A stretch of 64,000 bases of DNA, taken from Utricularia gibba (taxonomy: Eukaryota; Streptophyta; Magnoliopsida; Lamiales; Lentibulariaceae). Below, piece by piece: positions 32,396-44,476 of the stretch. Within the stretch, counting starts at the first letter, position 1. The number at the start of each line of letters is the position of its first letter. A program made the position numbers and the translations under genes. Location of the stretch: positions 1,054,001 to 1,118,000 of the forward strand of contig NEEC01000009.1 of assembly GCA_002189035.1 (NCBI GenBank), given 5' to 3'. The notes under the pieces were generated by a model, which saw only the letters and a program-made list of their open reading frames with translations, ran no database searches and had not been told where the DNA came from.

Positions 32396-34135
32396 TGCCG
32401 GCGCCTCCCCCTGCTTCAGTTGATTTCAAATTACCGCTGCCAAAATATCTTAAACGCCGTTTCGCATTCTGCTTCACCGTACCGCTGCCACCGTTATAAC
32501 GACATCCAATTCGATCTGCAATAAAAATGCTTGCTTACCGCGTAACATGTCATAAAACAAGGCGCTGAATTCAGGAATGGGCCCCACATTGGGGGGTCCC
32601 AAAACAACAACTAAACTACCAGCGCACGCTGTTGCAGAGGCCATGTGGAAAAGGCATGCCTGGTGGGCCACACCCAAGTCCCCATGGGGCCCAGTAGCCA
32701 AGCTATGTATGGCTGGTTAGTTGGGTTGGCTCTTCGAAACCAGAGCAGTACATAACAGCATTTTTAGTGATTTCAGTAAATACTATGTATATTTTTTTTT
32801 ATTAAGTTTACTCTACAAAGTTTCTTAATTTACTTCATCAATTTTCGGAAACTAATAGGAAAATTATAGAAAAAACATGAAGTGAGATTTTCTTGTGAAA
32901 GCCAAACTTACTTCTTCTGATTTACATAAAGTGAGTTAATTTACGTAAAAATAATAATGATTTTCGGAAAGCTACACGCTCTAATAAATAAGAGATGCGA
33001 ATGTGTGATGCAGCAAGGCACATACGTCGTCTTGAGGGGGGGCCTGGGTTCATGGGGAGGGAACCAGCAGGAGCACATGGGGGCATGGCATGTGCATGTG
33101 GGATGGAGGCATGGGGACGCAAACTCATTGCTGTTCGTGTGTTGTGTCCCGGAGCAGAGGAGGTGCGTGATCTGGATCCTCTTGAAATGCATCCCAACGG
33201 AAACGCCCAACACACAAAAACAGTCCACGAGGGAGGGAGGAAGAGGAAGAGGAAGCACCCACACACGATGCCCAACGCCCGCTGGGGCTCCCCACGACTC
33301 CTCAATTATTATTCCTTTTCTTATTCTATGCATTTTTGTATGATAAGTCGCATACATGCATGTATGTATAAATTGCAGGGATGTGAGTATCCGTATGATT
33401 CCAATTCTAAAATCGAAATTGTACGGTTTCGAGTTGGTTTGAGATATTTGAAATCAGAAAATTACGGTTTTGATCTATGTGTAATCTATGATTCAAAATT
33501 GATGAATTATCGATTTCGTTTTTAAATGATCTTATATATTCTTAAAAATTGTTATTAAAGTTTTAAAAAATAATATATTTTTCAATTATTTTAACAATTA
33601 CTAAAAAAAAATAGTCTCTATTTTCAAAAATGTTTTTAGATAACATTAATAATTATTATGGAAATTTAAAAAAATAATCTAAAAATACGTGTATTTCATA
33701 GGCATCTAAATGTATAGTATTATGTGAATGCTTGAAAATTAATCTTCGCTTTAATGTTATTATATATTTAAATAAATATGGCCTAAATATTTTAAAATTA
33801 TTTTATGATTTTTGGGTTCCATATAACATTATTATAATAGTCCTAAAATTTTAATAATTATTTTCTTATTTATTAGTAATCTTTTTATATTATATTGAAT
33901 ACAATTTAACTTATGCTAAAAATGGTTCAATTTAAAAATATAAATAAAAAAATATGTTGTATCAGAATATTAAACAATGCTTTATTGATTCTTAATCTTC
34001 TATTACGAGATTCGATAGTGTGCTTGGTGAAGTAAAAACCCTAAACCCTGGTTCGGTCATCCTTTTTTTTTTCGTTGAAGGGAAGAAAGAGTCGATTTTT
34101 GGGTGGGAAAGAGAAGTGGAGTTGGGGTCTCGAGT
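32396..34135. other. Intergenic stretch with dispersed repeat and GC-rich patch
   Basis: No supported gene. 32762-32965 is copy B of the dispersed repeat. 33000-33300 is GC-rich and open in several frames on both strands, with a purine-rich run at about 33228-33256. 33530-33960 is very AT-rich. A telo-box-like AAACCCTAAACCC at about 34037-34049 precedes ICP55. Confidence 0.5.
32762..32965 (+). repeat. Dispersed repeat, copy B
   Basis: Second copy of the repeat at 24953-25150, same orientation, same order of shared blocks. Confidence 0.65.
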
Positions 34136-37100
34136 ATGCTTAATTTTAATGGGAAATGGGTCGGGAGGATTTCGTCCAGCTTGCGTTACAAGGTTTGTTT
34201 TTTTCTCCTTCTGCTGATGCTCAATGTGAAACCTTCTCCATGGCTTGTTGTGAAAGTTTTTTAAACGTGTCTGAGCTCTTGTTATGGGTCTTATAATTTT
34301 TTGTGAAGTGCATTACATACTGTTGCTACATTCGCTTTACATTATTGGTGCAAGTTATTGTTTCGGAAGTGCTGGTAAACTTGAATGATCAATTTTTGTG
34401 GAATTTTGTGATGATTCCATGTGACTTTCAGTGGAGCATCGTCAAATTTAATTTTTTTCTGGTTAGATTGAGGTCGCTCTTGCTGGAACAAATTTATGCT
34501 CTTGCATGCATCATTTATGCTGTCATGATGGCGCATTTGGTCTATATATCTTCTGACTATTAAATTTTCAACAGCTCTTTAGACAAAAGGCTTTCTCCAG
34601 CAGCAGACCCTGTGATGTTGGACAGCCAACGTCTAGTACTCATCCGCATGTACTCTACTGGATGGACAATCTAATATATTATTTCCTCTATTCATTGGTT
34701 TTCCGTCCCTTAATTCATCCTGAACTACCTGTTTTACTGATATTCTAGTTGCTGAAAGAAGGGGAGGTTACTCCTGGTTTAAGCAGTGATGAGTACATAT
34801 GGAGGAGGAAAAAGTTGTTGGAACTTCTTCCTGAGAACGCTTTGGCAATAGTTGCATCAGCACCGGTTAAAATGATGACAGATGTTGTCCCATATAATTA
34901 TCGTCAAGATGCCGACTACCTCTACATCACTGGTTGCCAACAGCCTGGTGGTATTGCAGTTTTAGGTCACCACTGTGGGTTATGTATGTTCATGCCTGAG
35001 GCGAGCCCCTATGTAAGCAAAATATTTTTCAGGAAGTTCTTGAAGCGTTGTTAGTCAAAAGGACTAAATCACTTTTCAAGGAGTGAATGTAGAATCAATT
35101 TCTTTTGACATGTAATATGGTAAAATTCCAAAAAATTTTCAGGATGTTATATGGCAAGGTGTGGTTGCTGGTGTTGATGTTGCTCTAAATACATTCATGG
35201 CTGACGAAGCATATCCAAGAAGGTCACTGAATAAGGTCAATGCAAGATTACACTGCTAATTCGGTACCAGCGGTATCATTTTGTACATCATATAACCATG
35301 TCAGGGGTATCTTAAGCTTCATGTGCCATTTTGGTAAAGGTGCCTGCCTTTTTTCAACATGAGTTTATGATTTTCTAGGACGTTGCAGCATCTGGAATAT
35401 TGGTTCTCTAGAAATAATATATCCCGCTTTGTCATTGGAATATGCTAAAACTAAATGATTTACCTACATACTTTCTTATTGGTTTTAAAGCAACGAATAT
35501 GCTGTAGCCTTGAATGTCGACTCTTGAGTAGTTTTCATGGCGTTTTTTTCAGATACTATCAAGGATGATAGAAAGCTCCTCTCAAATATTCCATAATTTG
35601 AATTCATCATGTGATAGCTATATGAACTTGGAGGCATTTCAGAAAGCAGCCAGTGCTGGAAATGTTAAGGATTTTTCAGTGTATAGTCACGAAGCAAGAT
35701 GGATAAAGTCAGAAGCCGAGCTTAATTTGATAAGGAGTTCTGCATCTATAGCCTGTCAGGTTTGTTCTCAAGCCTTTTCTTTGTCTTCATTCTATGCATA
35801 ATTTGGATCTTTTGTGCTAATTAGGCTCTTCTGCAAACAATGTTGCTTTCAAAATCATTTCCTAATGAAGGTATCCTGGCAGCTAAGTTCGAATATGAAT
35901 GCAAAATGAGGGTGTGCAGAGAATGGCGTAAGTGTTCCATTCATGAGAATTTTATTCTAAATATATTAATGCAGCTGCAACAAATGCACTGGGTTCTTGA
36001 TTTCAGAAAACAATACGAAATGATGGAGCAAACAATTGATTAAATAATTTTAAAACCAGTAATCTAGTTTTTGGGTAGCTTAGCCTTGTGCTGAACATTC
36101 TAAAGCTTTTAATGTACACTACATTTGATGTTGCTGCCCAGCAAGGCGTCGATTGTTATGTGTAGGAATTTTATTGGATGTTTTTTGCACAGCTTCAATC
36201 CTGTAGTTGGTGGGGGACCTAATAGCAGCGTCATACATTATTCAAGGAATGATCAGAGGGTTGAGTCTTTTCTAGCATCACCCTTTTGTTTTCAAATCAA
36301 ATGTTATCTTCTGAGTACAGATTATCAATGGAAATTATGTCATTATTTATATTTCTTTACAGATACAGGATGGCGACCTTGTTCTAATGGATGTTGGCTG
36401 TGAGCTTCATGGTTATGTTAGCGATCTCACTCGTACTTGGCCACCATGTGGTAGATTTTCATCACTTCAGGTATGGAGATGTCATGCTCTACAAAAGGCT
36501 GATATTTGTAGCTGATAGCATGGAAGATAAACGATACTGTTTCTGCACTCATGAATAACATTGTGGAATCAGTAGCTCCTCCCAGACGTTCCATTTCATT
36601 TTGCAATAATGTTTCAGGAAGAACTCTATTGTCTCGTGTTGGAAACCAACGAAGAATGCTTGAAGCTTTGCAGACCCGGCACAAGTATCCGAGAAATACA
36701 CAACTACTCGGTAACCTCAGAACCATAAAATTCTTTCTCTGATGGAGTGTTTTGGCTGCATTTGCTCTGCCCCTCATGGTCTTTTGGATCATTATGTGTT
36801 GTCTTTTGATAATATCATTGGAAGGTTGGGAAGCTACAGAAGGGATTCAAAGAACTTGGATTGTTAAGAAGCGATCCCCACAGTTACAATTTGCTTAATC
36901 CTACCAATATAGGTTACTTAAAATCTTTTATCTTTTTTCACACATTCTGCTTGGTTGATCAGACTCCTGTACTGAATCTCGTAGTTCAGGTCACTTTCTT
37001 GGAATGGATGTTCATGACTGTTCAAAGATTGGCTATGATCGCCCTCTCAGGCCCGGTGTGGTAAGTGTATTTCCTCACTATGCAAGGGCTCTCATGAATC

Positions 37101-37583
37101 CACTGCATTCCTCCCTAGTTTCTTCATATGCTGTATTTCGTGAGCAGGTATTAACCATCGAACCAGGCGTCTACATCCCTCTAAATTATGATGTTCCAGA
37201 AAGGTACTTCTAACTCCTTGGTAGCACAGTGAGTCAGTCAGTCCCCAAACAACGTGATTCTCTGTCTTTTCTTCTCCACGCTTTCTTCATGCTAAGAAGT
37301 AACTAGCTTCTAAGCATGATGGACCAAGTACTGAAATGAAATGCAGGTATCGAGGCCTAGGAATAAGGATAGAAGATGAAGTTCTGATCACTGAATCCGG
37401 ATACGAGGTACATTTCTTCCTTTCGTTACTCAAAACCTTCTGAACTTCCTACCCATGAGGCAGTTTTCCCTCCCACTCTAGGTGCTCACTGCTTCAGTTC
37501 CAAAGTCACCAAAGCACCTCGAGTCACTGCTCACCAATCTGAGCACCGGGGCACAGCATTGCACCCCCGGAGCAGCCCCCTGA
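34136..37583 (+). CDS. ICP55: Intermediate-cleaving aminopeptidase ICP55, with one-base frame break
   Basis: Metallo-aminopeptidase of the Xaa-Pro (M24B) family that trims one residue from mitochondrial preproteins after MPP cleavage. Fourteen exons: 34136-34192, 34575-34649, 34749-35012, 35143-35235, 35553-35759, 35825-35927, 36193-36259, 36363-36470, 36618-36710, 36825-36912, 36990-37060, 37148-37203, 37347-37407, 37482-37583. The N-terminus is a mitochondrial-like presequence. Core motifs: EGEVTPGLSSDEYIWRRK, DVVPYNYRQDADYLYITGC, metal-site region LVLMDVGCELHGYVSDLTRT, GHFLGMDVHD and TIEPGVYIP. In exon 6 the run GGG at 35910-35912 is one base short of what the family sequence (RGxQRMAFNPV) requires; with it the protein would be 481 residues. 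The exon 6/7 junction phase also demands the extra base. Confidence 0.93.
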
Positions 37584-38626
37584 AACGAATCCATCCAGTG
37601 AGGAGTAGAGGCAAGGTAGTTCTTCTTCATTTCTCTTGTAGTTCCCATTTCCATTGAAACTGAGATCCCCTCCATTTTAATGTCGACTCCGAAGTTCTTC
37701 AACACTACAAGATGCATACTTTTTCGAAATCTCTGGTACCCGCGGCAGCCCAGACGGCCCCCATGCCGTGGGGCTACATGGGTGGCGCCTCACAGGCGAC
37801 ACAGTCGGTGGTTTCTGACGGTGGTGTCGCCGGTTTCGCGCGGAGTCAGACCACGGGATGGTACCGTGTCTGCCCAACATCTCTGCGGTCTGGCCATTTG
37901 TAGGACACCGGGACGCTGCAGCTGATCTCCTCGTTTCTCGCGTGTCCAGTAACTGCACGCCACGTGCGCGTAAAATAAAAAAAGGTCTAAAATCAGTCCT
38001 AAACATTTATAATAATTATTATAAATGATTTATTTGCTTTTATTAAAAGACTGAATTAAACTTTTGCATCTCAAAATTAATATCTATTATACAAATACAA
38101 AAAAACTGTAAATCATTTATATATGCTATTCATGATTTAATAACATCTTCAAATTGCGATTTAATTGTTCATTTAAAAAAAATCAAAATGATCAACTTAG
38201 ACATTGATTTTTCAATGGGATTTTGGACCAGACCATGTGAGTATGTATTATTAAATTGGGTCTTTTAATTGTATGATAAAAATGAGTATCGTATACATAA
38301 AATTTTGATCTTAATGTTGAGAAATGACCACATACTATAATATCATTTCGGTTTCTGTCTCGTGTGTCGGGCCAGTTAGGGGTTTCTACGTGATTGGATG
38401 GTCGGTGTCGTTTCGCTGTTTGGATTAGTGAGAATTGGTACTTGAAGTGTGCACGTTTTAAGGAAGCTGCACTGCACCCGATGAGGTCCATCGCACGTGA
38501 AAGAACGTTCTTAGGAAATGACCACAAACGAGCACAAAAAAATGTCTACTTTTTTTCGTCTATATATCACATGGCTTGCTCTGCGAATCCGGCCCATTCA
38601 GCTTCGTGTTCGTCTTCCCCGGCAAG
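37584..38626. other. Intergenic between ICP55 and the DUF538 gene
   Basis: A GC-rich patch at 37730-37960, then AT-rich DNA. TATATATC at 38561-38568 is the likely TATA box of the DUF538 gene, 66 bases before its ATG. No other gene seen. Confidence 0.5.
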
Positions 38627-39091
38627 ATGTCTCAGATTACCGACGAGATAAGGGCTGCCGCGGAGGTCTACTCCGGCGATGCCCTGTGCCAGGAGAAGTC
38701 GAAGGCTCTGCTCACCGAAATGGGCCTTCCGAACGGGCTCCTCCCGATGAAGGACATGGAGGAAGCTGGACACGTCAAGGAGACCGGATTCGTGTGGCTC
38801 ATTCAGAAGCAGAAGTCGCAGCACAAGTTCGAGAAGATCGGGAAACTTGTCCAGTACGCTAAAGAGGTTACCGGAGTTATCGAGAAAGGTAAGATCAAGA
38901 AGCTCACCGGCGTTAAGAGCAAGGAGCTTCTCATTTGGGCTAATCTCAGTGAAATCGAAGTGAGCGACTCGTCTCCAGATAAAATCATCTTCAGAACCCC
39001 CGCCGGGTTGTTCCGCACCTTTCCCGTCGACGCGTTCCGCCTCGAGGGGGAGACTGTCGCCGCTGCTGAGGAAGTCCTCGTGAAGTCGTGA
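38627..39091 (+). CDS. DUF538 family protein
   Basis: Intronless, 154 residues from the ATG at 38627 (MSQITDEIRAAAEVYSGD). An upstream in-frame ATG at 38576 lies almost on the TATA box and is not used. Matches the plant DUF538 pattern: EKSKALLTEMGLPNGLLPMK near the N-terminus, then GFVWLIQKQKSQHKFEKIGK and FRTFPVDAF near the end. The family is stress-responsive with a proposed chlorophyll- or lipid-binding fold; the function is not settled. Only 184 bases separate its stop from the next gene. Confidence 0.88.
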   Translation: MSQITDEIRAAAEVYSGDALCQEKSKALLTEMGLPNGLLPMKDMEEAGHVKETGFVWLIQKQKSQHKFEKIGKLVQYAKEVTGVIEKGKIKKLTGVKSKELLIWANLSEIEVSDSSPDKIIFRTPAGLFRTFPVDAFRLEGETVAAAEEVLVKS

Positions 39092-39275
39092 AGTGGAAAT
39101 CCGCCGGCGGCCGCCCAAGTCGAGAATTATGTATCAATAAGACCTGAGTAGAATGCACTGTGATTTTACAGTGACATCACGTTTTCCCCTTGAACCCTAA
39201 TCTCTCTAATTCTGCACACATATTTAACCCATTTGGAAGACGAAAAAGCTTAAAAGACTATTCAGGAATTTGAAT

Positions 39276-41405
39276 ATGAAGTTGGCGAAGACGAGTGCTT
39301 TCTCAGCTGTAAAAGCTTCGAGGATAACGATAACTTGCGGATCTCTGGAGAATCTCTTGTTGCAATGCCACAGTGGCAGCCTGTTCGATCAAACTCTTTG
39401 CCAGGTAATCGTCACCGGACTATTCAAAGATGTTTACGCGGCCAGCCGGATTCTTAAGTTTTCCGCCGATTCACCTTTCGTTCACGCCGACTACTCTCGT
39501 AAGATCTTCTTCAACATCGAGAACCGAAATGGGTTCATTTGGAACACCATGTTTCGAGCAGTTCTGCGAGAAAATGGGATTGAGGAATCCATTTCTCTGT
39601 ACAGATTGATGTTAAGAGATAGCTCCGAGTGCGTAGATAACTATACTTTTCCGATTTTGCTTCAGGGTTGTGCTCTTGGAATGGCTTATTTTAAGGGAAC
39701 GGAGTTGCATGGGCATGTGGTGAAACTGGGATTTGAGAGCGATGTTTATGTTGTCAACAATTTGATCAATATGTATTCCGTGTGTGGAAGTGTAGGTTAT
39801 GCTCGGAAGTTGTTCGATGAAAGTCTTGTACTGGATTCTGTTTCTTGGAATTCAATGCTGGCTGGTTATGTATCAGGAGGGCATGTTGAAGAGGCGAAAT
39901 TGCTCTACGCTCAGATGCCGGTAAAGAATGTGATTGCATCGAATTCGTTGATCGTCCTTCTCGGTAAAGCTGGAAAGATGAACGAAGCGCAGCAGTTGTT
40001 CAGTGAGATGGAGGAGAAAGATTTGGTTTCTTGGACAGCCATGATATCAGGCTACGAGCAGAACGCAATGTACGAGTCTTCTTTGGCAGTATTTTTCAGC
40101 ATGCGTAAGAATGGAATCCGAGTAGACGAAGTTGTAATTGTGTCTGTGCTGTCTGTTTGCTCAAATTTGCAGAGCTTCTACACTGGGAAGCTGGTTCATT
40201 GTTTGGTCATCAAAGTTGGTCTGGAACACTACGTAAATCTGGACAATGCTCTGATTCACATGTATTCCACATGTGGGGACGTTCTTGCTGCAGAGCAGCT
40301 GTTCAGAAATTGTAGTTACTTGGACTTGATATCTTGGAACTCCATGGTATTTGGATATGCCAAGAGCGGTTTGATTGACAAGGCTAGAGATCTGTTTCAT
40401 GCAATGCCTGAGAAGGACATCGTATCTTGGGGCTCCATGATTTCCGGTTACTGTCAGCATGGGATGTTTTCAGAGACGCTGGAGTTGTTTCAGGATATGC
40501 AGTTACAAGGCATTCATCCAGATGAAACCATACTTGTCAGCGTCATCTCAGCATGTGCTGAACTTTCAGCTTTAGGTCGAGGCAAGTGGATAGATGCATA
40601 CATAAGGAAGAACAAGGTGAAGGTGAACCCAATTCTCGGCACCACTCTCATTGACATGTATATGAAGTGCGGGAGTGTGGGTAATGCTATGGAGGTTTTC
40701 TGGGGGATGGAGGAAAGGGGGGTTTCCTCTTGGAACGCTGTAATTCTTGGGCTGGCCATGAATGGGCACGTTGAAGCATCACTGGGCATGTTTGAGCAGA
40801 TGAAGGAATATGGTGCTGTTCCTAATGAGATAACCTTCGTAGCAGTTCTCGGGTCTTGCAGGCACAACGGCCTGGTCAAGGAGGGGCTGAAGTACTTCGA
40901 TTTGATGAGTGAATACAACATAAAACCGAATCTCAAGCACTACGGATGTGTTGTTGATCTTCTCGGGCGGAGGGGGCTGCTCAAGGAGGCGGAGGAACTA
41001 ATCGAGAGTATGCCTCTGGAGCCAGACGAAATGACACTGGGCGCTCTCCTTGGAGCTTGCACACAGCATGGTGATAGGGAAATCGGAGAAAGAATAGGCA
41101 GGAAGCTGATACAACTTCGGCCTGAGAACGATGGATTCCATGTGATGCTGTCCAACATCTATGCTTCACACGGACGATGGGCTGATGTCCGGGAGATCAG
41201 AGGAAACATGATGAGACAAGGTGTTGTTAAAACTCCAGGATGCAGCATACTTGAAGAAAATGGTGTTTTTCATGAATTTCTTTCCGGAGGCCAATCTCAT
41301 CCTCAAATTCAGGAAATAGAGATGATGCTCCACCAAATTTACCGGTGTTCCAAGGACACGCCGGTTACAGATAAACTCTTGCCATTCTCCGAGGATGATT
41401 CATGA
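39276..41405 (+). CDS. PLS-class pentatricopeptide repeat protein, E subgroup
   Basis: Organelle RNA-binding protein, intronless, 709 residues from the ATG at 39276. Repeated P/L/S motifs are clear (for example DVYVNNLINMYSVCGSVGYA-like, KNVIASNSLIVLLGKAGKM, KDLVSWTAMISGYEQNAMYE, DLISWNSMVFGYAKSGLIDK, KDIVSWGSMISGYCQHGMF). The C-terminus has an E domain (PGCSILEENGVFHEFLSGG) and ends without DYW. E-class members usually work in C-to-U editing with a separate deaminase. The frame is intact despite several G runs, including a six-base run at about 40719. The N-terminus may be an organelle presequence, but it is not strongly typical. Confidence 0.92.
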   Translation: MKLAKTSAFSAVKASRITITCGSLENLLLQCHSGSLFDQTLCQVIVTGLFKDVYAASRILKFSADSPFVHADYSRKIFFNIENRNGFIWNTMFRAVLRENGIEESISLYRLMLRDSSECVDNYTFPILLQGCALGMAYFKGTELHGHVVKLGFESDVYVVNNLINMYSVCGSVGYARKLFDESLVLDSVSWNSMLAGYVSGGHVEEAKLLYAQMPVKNVIASNSLIVLLGKAGKMNEAQQLFSEMEEKDLVSWTAMISGYEQNAMYESSLAVFFSMRKNGIRVDEVVIVSVLSVCSNLQSFYTGKLVHCLVIKVGLEHYVNLDNALIHMYSTCGDVLAAEQLFRNCSYLDLISWNSMVFGYAKSGLIDKARDLFHAMPEKDIVSWGSMISGYCQHGMFSETLELFQDMQLQGIHPDETILVSVISACAELSALGRGKWIDAYIRKNKVKVNPILGTTLIDMYMKCGSVGNAMEVFWGMEERGVSSWNAVILGLAMNGHVEASLGMFEQMKEYGAVPNEITFVAVLGSCRHNGLVKEGLKYFDLMSEYNIKPNLKHYGCVVDLLGRRGLLKEAEELIESMPLEPDEMTLGALLGACTQHGDREIGERIGRKLIQLRPENDGFHVMLSNIYASHGRWADVREIRGNMMRQGVVKTPGCSILEENGVFHEFLSGGQSHPQIQEIEMMLHQIYRCSKDTPVTDKLLPFSEDDS

Positions 41406-43012
41406 ACTAACCCCTTGAGAGTTCAGAAACATGATCTAGGAGCTCAGGGCCTGAAAATTGGGACAAAAATAGGAATTGGCGGGTCAAATTTTCAGAATAT
41501 AACCAGGCCAAGTGTTGACAACTCATGATCCTGCTTGAAACTCGTCTGATCGAGTAAGCGTACGGAGCCTTTATAAGGATGTGATAGCAAGTCTTTTAAG
41601 GTCCATTTGCTCTCTATCTTCAAGCCAGAAAGTGCAGCTCCGATGATCATGAATCCCACTCGAAAACTGGGGAATGCATACATGAAGGCGTTCCACACAC
41701 CTGCATGAAGCACCAATGTACCAGACATTTAAGGAGTTTTACCCTGCCGCATTTGCCCAGGAGCAGCTCTTCAGAAAACACATTTTCAAGATAACTAGCC
41801 GAGTAAAGCGCCAGTGTAGTCAAAGAAGCCAGGTTTGGGGCATGAAATCTCCCAAGAGTCAAAGCGAATGTTGAAGATCTGCCACCTTCCACAACTACCA
41901 CCTGCTGATGTTCTTCTGAGAAAACTGGGAATTGCTGTTAGCATGATTGCGTATGCTTCTGGCCCATTTCCAGCATAATATTTATGATAACGTCCATGCT
42001 GCTGATGCATAGGATGAAAGCTTAAATCTTTTGGGCCAAGTTGGTAATTTGCACATGTACATCTCTTCTTGCTCGTTGATCAAGAGACAGTCTCAAATGG
42101 CGTTCGCAGCATCCGTCCCTCTTGGAAGTGGTTGCTTCTTTGTCTCAAAAGCATGGGATTTGTGCGGTCAAATAGAATGAATATGCCTCCATTTTACATG
42201 GTTGGTATTGATAAAGACTTGAGCTTCCCCTCTCCTTGTACAACGTCAGTAGGCATGAATCAAGTAATACGGCTTACCAACCTGTCGGCGATCGCTGTCA
42301 TTCACCGACTCCGGTCAATCTCCACCGAGAATCCCCAGATCCACCTAAACCGCTGAACGGTTGAGAAGGCTTGGGGGCCATGACCCCACCTACCATTGAG
42401 TCTACAACTCTTGCCCCAGATCCGCATGTGACCACGCTTGCCTTTTGTTATACGGATCCCGTTCTCGTTCTATAAGTAGAGGCCATCTTCAACCAGAGAG
42501 AAATTGCAAAGACTCTAGGGGCATTTCCTGGATCGCCGTAGCCATAAAGGTCGCTGTTTTCTTTCGTAAAGGTATGAGTCTGGTAAATTCTGTTTGCATT
42601 CTGGGTTAAGCTCGCTGTCGGTGGTAAATTCTCCTTCTGGGAAGTTGTCTTTTGATTCTGTTCTTCGTATAGCGTTTGCTAGTTTCTCAGTTGTCAAATC
42701 CACGGATCCCGCCGCCGTTAATGAGACTTGTTGAGACTCTGATCTTACCCTGAAATGGATCTACAACGATTCCACGGATATTCTTAACCTTGTCCCTTGA
42801 ACATTCTTCTGCCACTATGCTGCTGATCTGGTGCTGAACTGCTAGATCCTTAGTTTTTGAAATCTGTGGTGCTGGATCTACGCATGACCTTGCCCAATAT
42901 CATTCTTTCTCTTTTATTGCCACTGATCTGGTGCTTTTCTCAATATTGGTACCTTTAACGTTCCAGAATGTTCGTTGATGATGATGGATTTTGAACATTG
43001 CAGGGCAAGGAA
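41406..43012. other. Intergenic region and SAM synthase leader
   Basis: Apart from the remnant above, 42061-42470 holds no supported gene. TATAAGTAG at 42471-42479 is the probable TATA box of the SAM synthase gene. An untranslated leader exon follows, with a 5'-UTR intron from a GTATGAG donor at 42572 to the CAG acceptor at 43001-43003, ten bases before the ATG. Plant SAM synthase genes normally have this leader intron. Confidence 0.6.
41571..42060 (-). pseudogene. Unrecognised gene remnant or unresolved small gene
   Basis: Not identified. A candidate exon starts after the well-formed acceptor CTAACAG at about 41941-41947 and reads QFPVFSEEHQQVVVVEGGRS then FALTLGRFHAPNLASLTTLA to a donor near 41742. 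A second exon from 41700 can be read in two protein-like frames (RCVERLHVCIPQFSSGIHDH to a stop at 41571, or GVWNAFMYAFPSFRVGFM), neither of which matches the first exon's phase. Another peptide-like frame (HGRYHKYYAGNGPEAYA) lies upstream. These features suggest either a decayed gene or one with a base error in the GGG at 41742-41744. It could also be noncoding. Confidence 0.3.
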
Positions 43013-44193
43013 ATGGAGACCTTCTTGTTCACCTCTGAGTCCGTGAACGAGGGACACCCCGACAAGCTCTGTGATCAGATCTCTGATGCAGTGCTTGATG
43101 CTTGCCTGGAACAGGACCCCGAAAGTAAGGTTGCATGTGAGACTTGCACCAAGACCAACCTTGTCATGGTTTTTGGTGAGATCACAACTAAGGCCAAGAT
43201 CGATTATGAGAAAATCGTGAGAGACACATGCCGTGGCATCGGATTTACGTCTGATGATGTTGGTCTCGATGCTGATAAATGCAAGGTTCTTGTCAACATT
43301 GAGCAGCAGAGCCCTGATATCGCTCAAGGTGTCCATGGTCACTTGACTAAGCGTCCAGAGGAGATTGGAGCTGGTGATCAAGGCCACATGTTTGGCTACG
43401 CCACTGATGAAACCCCGGAGTACATGCCCCTGAGCCATGTGCTTGCTACCAAATTAGGCGCCCGTCTCACTGAAGTGCGCAAGAATGGAACTTGCGCCTG
43501 GTTGAGGCCTGATGGGAAAACCCAGGTGACTGTGGAGTACTACAATGACAATGGAGCCATGGTTCCTGTTCGAGTCCACACAATCTTGATCTCAACTCAG
43601 CATGATGAGACCGTCACCAACGATGAGATCGCCAGGGATCTGAAAGAGCATGTCATCAAGCCCGTCATCCCGGAGAAATACCTTGATGAGAAAACAATCT
43701 TCCACCTCAACCCCTCCGGCCGGTTTGTCATTGGTGGACCTCATGGTGATGCAGGTCTCACCGGCCGGAAGATCATTATTGACACCTATGGTGGCTGGGT
43801 GCCCACGGTGGCGGTGCTTTCTCAGGCAAGGACCCTACTAAGGTTGACCGCAGTGGTGCATACATCGTCAGACAAGCTGCAAAGAGCATTGTAGCCAATG
43901 GCCTTGCTCGTCGTTGCATCGTTCAAGTGTCGTATGCCATTGGTGTGCCTGAGCCATTATCTGTTTTTGTTGACACCTACAAAACAGGGAAGATCCCAGA
44001 TAAGGAGATTCTGAAGATTGTCAAGGAAAACTTCGATTTTCGGCCTGGTATGATCTCAATCAACCTCGATCTGAAGAGGGGCGGCAATTCAAGGTTCCTG
44101 AAGACAGCAGCCTATGGCCATTTTGGTAGGGATGACCCCGACTTCACCTGGGAGATAGTTAAGCCTCTCAAATGGGAGAACCCCCAGGACTGA
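43013..44193 (+). CDS. SAMS: S-adenosylmethionine synthase, with one-base frame break
   Basis: Makes S-adenosylmethionine from methionine and ATP in the cytosol; homo-oligomer needing Mg2+ and K+. Single coding exon of 1181 bases; one more base gives 1182, exactly the usual 393 residues. Motifs: [20 protein letters not shown] near the N-terminus, the methionine/ATP signature [15 protein letters not shown], and [20 protein letters not shown]. At 43797-43799 the codons for [11 protein letters not shown] need GGGG but only GGG is present, so the frame shifts just before the P-loop-like [12 protein letters not shown]. The downstream frame then runs intact through [15 protein letters not shown] and [18 protein letters not shown] to the stop. 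A consensus error is the simplest explanation. Confidence 0.96.
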
Positions 44194-44476
44194 ATCCACA
44201 TTACAGTTGCTGCCCTACTCCCTGTATCACGTCGCGGGTGACTTTTTTATTTTTTTGTTGTCATTGTTCTGGTTTTCACACCTGGTTTGTAGCTTGTGTG
44301 TTGGTTCCTTGCTTTCTCCTAGAAGAAAACTACCGCTCCTTTACGTGAACCAGAGATCATGAAAGTTCCTTGTACCAAAAACATAACCAGTTCAGCAGAA
44401 TAAAAGCTCCAAAGTTCATCCCTACCAACTCACAATACATCATTGGGCAGAACCAGAAGATACAGATCCTCCTGGT

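Noticed and set aside
32922-33525. Four overlapping frames of 127-176 codons on both strands
   Set aside because: Openness in several frames on both strands reflects base composition; none shows a domain or splice context.
43013-44193. SAM synthase pseudogene
   Set aside because: A single missing G in a G run with everything else perfect, and the same defect in unrelated neighbours; error preferred until reads are seen.
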